Positions 61,272 to 64,000 of a DNA stretch of 64,000 nucleotides are shown here, one piece after another. This stretch comes from RGIG3701 sp031553595 (GTDB lineage Bacteria > Planctomycetota > Planctomycetia > Pirellulales > Thermoguttaceae): positions 1-64,000 of the forward strand of contig JAVBLI010000015.1 of NCBI GenBank assembly GCA_031553595.1, in the 5' to 3' direction. Each line of letters opens with the position of its first letter. Positions within the stretch are counted from its first letter, which is position 1. The translations under genes and the position numbers were made by a program. The notes under the pieces are model-generated. The model was not told the origin of the DNA. It searched no databases and saw nothing but the letters and a program-made list of their open reading frames with translations.

Positions 61272-62207
61272 TTACAGCTTCTTTTTCGTCTCCGCAACTT
61301 TCTCCTGGGCCTGCATCCGCAGCGAGTTATCCTTTTCCAGACCCACCTCGCTATCCGCCTTCTTCACCAAGTCCGCGGCCACGTCTTTCATTCCGTTCGC
61401 CAGCGCCAGTTCCACCAGCTGGCAATACGCCATGGCCTTCTGGCCCAGCCCCTTCATTTCGTCCGTCACCTTCACCGCTTCCTCGAACGTCGCCTTCCCG
61501 GCCTCTTTCATTCCCGTCTTGAACTGAACCGCCGCAAGCCGCGCCAGCGTGTCACTCTTCGTCCGGGCATCCTCGGCTGTCTCCAGAAGCTCATTCATCT
61601 TCGCTTCCACCGCCTTCATCCCGGCATCCGATTTCATCACGCCGTAACACTCGCCGATTTCGCAGTACACGTCCACTTTCGAGACGAGTTTCGCCAGCTG
61701 ATCCGCGGCCGTCATGGCACCGGCCAGGGTTTCTTTCGCCGCGTCCGGATCCTCCATCGCCATCTGCGCTTTCGCGATCTTGATCTGCAACTTGATTTTG
61801 TCGACGTCCGACGTGTCCTCATCCAGCTCGCCAAGCGCCTCCAGCGCCCGCTTGAGCGTCATTTTCGCTTTCGACTTTTCGCTAAGTTTCCCATATCCCT
61901 CCGCGATTTTCGCGTACGCTTCCGTCCGCTGCGGGATATCCTCGATTTTCGCGCAAGCGCCCATGGCCGTATCCATGGTTTTCATCGCGCCGGGCTTATC
62001 TTTCAGCTCTTCCGCCTGACGCACCGCCAGGGCCGGCAGTTTCGTCGCCATTTCCATCGAATCGTTCGCCTTCACCAGCTTCTCGATCCGCGGCAGGATG
62101 TTAGCCGATTTTCCGCCGCCATTCGCTCCTTTATCCCCGCTCGGGCATCCGGTACACGTCAAAACCACCAGGGAAAGAAGACAAGCGCTGACAAGAAAAT
62201 GTTTCAT
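61272..62207 (-). CDS. Lipoprotein with TPR-like helical repeats
   Basis: About 311 residues. Lipoprotein signal: MKHFLVSACLLSLVVL followed by a lipobox-type TCTGC (Cys21). The rest is alpha-helical and rich in Ala/Lys/Glu, with TPR-like pairs such as QRTEAYAKIAEGYGKLSEKSKAKMTLKRALEA (about 100-135, split in several degenerate repeats) and a final EVGLEKDNSLRMQAQEKVAETKKKL tail. GGAG SD sets the start. It follows dapL by 48 bp and is probably transcribed with it up to the terminator at 61204. Function unknown; an envelope-bound adaptor is likely. Confidence 0.82.
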   Translation of the reverse strand: MKHFLVSACLLSLVVLTCTGCPSGDKGANGGGKSANILPRIEKLVKANDSMEMATKLPALAVRQAEELKDKPGAMKTMDTAMGACAKIEDIPQRTEAYAKIAEGYGKLSEKSKAKMTLKRALEALGELDEDTSDVDKIKLQIKIAKAQMAMEDPDAAKETLAGAMTAADQLAKLVSKVDVYCEIGECYGVMKSDAGMKAVEAKMNELLETAEDARTKSDTLARLAAVQFKTGMKEAGKATFEEAVKVTDEMKGLGQKAMAYCQLVELALANGMKDVAADLVKKADSEVGLEKDNSLRMQAQEKVAETKKKL

Positions 62208-62255
62208 TCTGTACTCCATTTTAAAAATTAAAACACAAGGAAAAAGCAAAAAATC

Positions 62256-63488
62256 TCAAAAAACCAAATTTAATCCCTCCAGCCGGGCTTTCGTCTCGGC
62301 CATCAGGGCGTCTTCCGCCGCCTCCGTGTCCGCGACATACGTCACGCTGAAGCGCAAAAACGCCCCTGCGTTATCCCACGGCACGGTGCAAATCGACTGC
62401 TGCGTGATAAAATACTGGCTGCACGCCTCGGCATTCACGAATTTCGTACCGTCCGCCAGCCCCACCGGGCTTTTCGCATAAAGGAAATACGTCCCCCCGG
62501 GCACCTCGCACTGGAACCCCACGCTTTTCAGCATTTCGACCAATTTTCGCAGCCGACGTAAATATTTTTTCTCCGTTTCCCGCGGAATACTATCGTCGTC
62601 CAGCGCCGCCGCGGCCGCTTTCTGAATCGCCATGAACTGCCCGGAATCGCTGTTATCTTTAATGTCGCCGTACGCACGCACGATCAGCTCGTTGCCACAC
62701 ACCCAACCCATTCGCCAACCGATCATGTTCCAGCCCTTCGACAGCGAGTGAATCTCCACGCCCACGTCCATCGCGCCGGGCGTTTCCAGGAAACTCCGCG
62801 GCCGGTCTTCATGGCTGAACATCACGTGGGCCGCGTCAGCGACTACCACAATCCGGTTTTCCAGGGCGAAATCCACCACTTTTTTGTAAAAATCGGGCGT
62901 CGCGTACTTCCCCGTGGGACTGTTCGGATAATTGATCACCAGCAGCTTGGCCCGCCGCTTGATGTCGGCCGGCACCGCGTCCAGATCGGGATAAAAGTCG
63001 TTTTCCGGCCAAAGCGGCATGTTATAAACCTCGCCGCCGCAGAATTTCGTGTTCGTGCCCGCCACGGGATACCCCGGCGCCGTCATGAGCGTGACGTCTC
63101 CCGGATTAATAAAGCACTGGGGCATCATCGCCAGCGCCGGCTTGGAGCCGATGGCGTGGATCACCTGCGTTTTTGGGTCCAGCTCCACACCGAACCAGCG
63201 GTGCATGAACCGGGCCGCCGCCTCTTTAAAAACCGCGATTCCGTTATCGGCGTACCCGCAGTTTTCCCGCGTCCCCGCTTCTGCACACAGCTTCGCCACC
63301 ACCGTCGAGGCTGCCGGGGAGTCGTTCTCGCCGATACCGAAATCCAGCAGTTTCCTGTCTGGAAAATCAGCCAGGGCCTGCCGCTTCGCCCGCTTAATCT
63401 TTTCAAACTTATAAATTTCTGTATCTTTTCCATAATTCGCGCCGCCGATGCGGTCTGCGAACAGGGACTGAAAATAAGGATCGGACAT
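62256..63488 (-). CDS. dapL: LL-diaminopimelate aminotransferase-like PLP enzyme
   Basis: Class I/II PLP-dependent aminotransferase, 410 residues, that would convert tetrahydrodipicolinate to LL-diaminopimelate in one step for lysine and peptidoglycan. Signatures: FGIGENDSPA and GYADNGIAVFKEAAARF near the N-terminus, APGYPVAGT, NYPNSPTGK, DAAHVMF and the PLP lysine in HSLSKGWNMIGWRMG (Lys251). The N-terminus DRIGGANYGKDTEIYKFEKIKRAKR is typical of the DapL branch found in Planctomycetes and relatives. Weak SD (CAGG). The same family contains other aminotransferases, so the exact donor/acceptor is inferred. Confidence 0.85.
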   Translation of the reverse strand: MSDPYFQSLFADRIGGANYGKDTEIYKFEKIKRAKRQALADFPDRKLLDFGIGENDSPAASTVVAKLCAEAGTRENCGYADNGIAVFKEAAARFMHRWFGVELDPKTQVIHAIGSKPALAMMPQCFINPGDVTLMTAPGYPVAGTNTKFCGGEVYNMPLWPENDFYPDLDAVPADIKRRAKLLVINYPNSPTGKYATPDFYKKVVDFALENRIVVVADAAHVMFSHEDRPRSFLETPGAMDVGVEIHSLSKGWNMIGWRMGWVCGNELIVRAYGDIKDNSDSGQFMAIQKAAAAALDDDSIPRETEKKYLRRLRKLVEMLKSVGFQCEVPGGTYFLYAKSPVGLADGTKFVNAEACSQYFITQQSICTVPWDNAGAFLRFSVTYVADTEAAEDALMAETKARLEGLNLVF

Positions 63489-63537
63489 GATTTTACCTGT
63501 ATCTTGCCAAAGGGCGATTTAAATAAAGAGAGTTTCT

Positions 63538-63566
63538 ATTTTACAATTTTCCTCGCCGCATGGCAA
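63538..63566 (-). promoter_or_regulatory. Promoter of dapL
   Basis: TTGCCA (63561-63566) and TAAAAT (63538-63543), 17-bp spacer on the minus strand, about 45-nt leader. Confidence 0.55.
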
Positions 63567-63617
63567 GGGCGGGGACGGGATATTCAGGATCGGGCGTGTA
63601 TCCGCTTACTGACAAGA

Positions 63618-63764
63618 AACAGCAGCCTGGAATGGAGCGGAATGTAATGACGCGCAATGACCGGATCGAAGTGGGGAAACACGCGGCGGTGCTTATCCGG
63701 TCATTCCGCTTCGCTGCATTCCCGGCTGCTGTTTTCGTGTAAAAATTGATTTGATAAGTGCTCT
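63618..63764. repeat. MITE-like palindromic element, copy 7
   Basis: Core 63618-63740 starts AACAGCAGCCTGGAATGGAG and ends TTCCCGGCTGCTGTTTTCG. The right outer terminus at 63744-63764 (AATTGATTTGATAAGTGCTC) resembles the terminus of copy 4; no left terminus is evident. Confidence 0.8.
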
Positions 63765-63790
63765 AAAACAGCGGCGAATTTTGCACGTTC

Positions 63791-63827
63791 AAAAAAACGC
63801 GAGCCGACAGCTTCCCGTCAACTCGCG
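63791..63827 (-). terminator. Terminator of PEP-CTERM gene 3
   Basis: On the minus strand CGCGAG/CTCGCG stem (63822-63827 with 63798-63803), lengthened by TTGAC/GTCGG inside, followed by seven T residues (63791-63797). It lies 28 nt past the stop codon. Confidence 0.82.
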
Positions 63828-63854
63828 CTGCTGATCTCCATATAAAATCAAAAC

Positions 63855-64000
63855 TTACCCCCGCTTTCTCCGCCACACCGTCAGCCCCAGCATCGCCAGG
63901 GCCATCAGCACGAGCGTCGCGGGCTCCGGAACGTCGGATTCGTTGCCCAGCGGACGCAGGCCTTGCAGGTAAGCCGAGTTTATCCCCCAGACGAGACTCC
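63855..64000 (-). CDS. PEP-CTERM protein 3, C-terminal end only
   Basis: Partial gene cut by the window edge. The open frame reads SLVWGINSAYLQGLRP, then NESDVPEPATLVLMALAMLG, LTVWRRKRG and a TAA stop, which is a complete PEP-CTERM exosortase signal: VPEP motif, hydrophobic helix, basic tail. About 48 residues are visible; the N-terminus and the rest lie beyond position 64000. Followed by an intrinsic terminator. Confidence 0.85.
   Translation of the reverse strand, partial: SLVWGINSAYLQGLRPLGNESDVPEPATLVLMALAMLGLTVWRRKRG

Larger units (their letters stand above)
63489..63854. other. Intergenic region upstream of dapL (366 bp)
   Basis: Holds the dapL promoter (63538-63566), MITE-like copy 7 with a right outer terminus (63744-63764), and the terminator of the last gene (63791-63827). 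No gene is seen. Confidence 0.6.

Overview
The window looks like a chromosome segment of an anaerobic planctomycete (phylum-level inference, no rRNA seen). Pointers are a DUF1559-type prepilin-like protein, three PEP-CTERM proteins, two Tat-exported Gfo/Idh/MocA oxidoreductases, two ThuA-domain proteins, a hydrazine-synthase-alpha-like/cytochrome c/formylglycine-enzyme fusion, LL-diaminopimelate aminotransferase, and a trimeric [FeFe]-hydrogenase operon with a Rex-type redox sensor. No transposase, phage gene, tRNA, rRNA or CRISPR array was found. Starts were chosen from Shine-Dalgarno (SD) spacing and family length.

Layout. 0.3-7.5 kb: DUF1559 protein, then a sugar-catabolism block (Gfo/Idh, ThuA, TIM-barrel isomerase) divergent from a TetR regulator, followed by a secreted endonuclease/exonuclease/phosphatase and a purine phosphoribosyltransferase. 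This block carries eight copies of one 14-bp palindrome, two of them on the divergent promoters. 7.6-12 kb: the HzsA-like fusion and a GT2 glycosyltransferase. 12.2-29.3 kb, all minus strand: a giant membrane-anchored Ig-repeat protein, a dynamin-like GTPase resembling SrfC, an Hsp70/actin-fold ATPase resembling SrfB, a ThuA protein, a GrpE-like protein, and a zinc-ribbon/Gln-Gly-rich/beta-propeller protein. This is my best candidate for an undescribed system. 29.8-37.3 kb: HAD phosphatase, beta-helix protein, CE15-like esterase, Gfo/Idh and a PQQ-like propeller, probably for polysaccharide use. 37.4-48.7 kb: PEP-CTERM protein, peroxiredoxin, acetylglutamate kinase, two Sel1-repeat proteins, a mixed-charge disordered protein and another PEP-CTERM protein. 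48.8-57.8 kb: a six-gene hydrogenase operon (Rex-ferredoxin fusion, sensory-type hydrogenase, SpoIIE phosphatase, HydC, HydB, HydA). 58-64 kb: polytopic membrane protein, Hsp70 protein, TPR-like lipoprotein, dapL and the end of a third PEP-CTERM protein.

How it fits together. The hydrogenase operon combines an NADH-linked catalytic enzyme (HydABC) with sensors of NADH (Rex) and probably H2 or redox state (HydS-like) and a phosphatase output, as expected of a fermenter that balances NADH by making H2. The 12-29 kb cluster joins a GTPase, an Hsp70-fold ATPase with a GrpE-like partner and a membrane protein with about 1,900 extracytoplasmic residues, suggesting an envelope or surface machine.

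The intergenic DNA is rich in inverted repeats: seven copies of a roughly 115-bp MITE-like palindrome, four copies of a 20-bp hairpin just after stop codons, and long hairpins in all five gaps of the hydrogenase operon, four of them built from short-phrase repeats.
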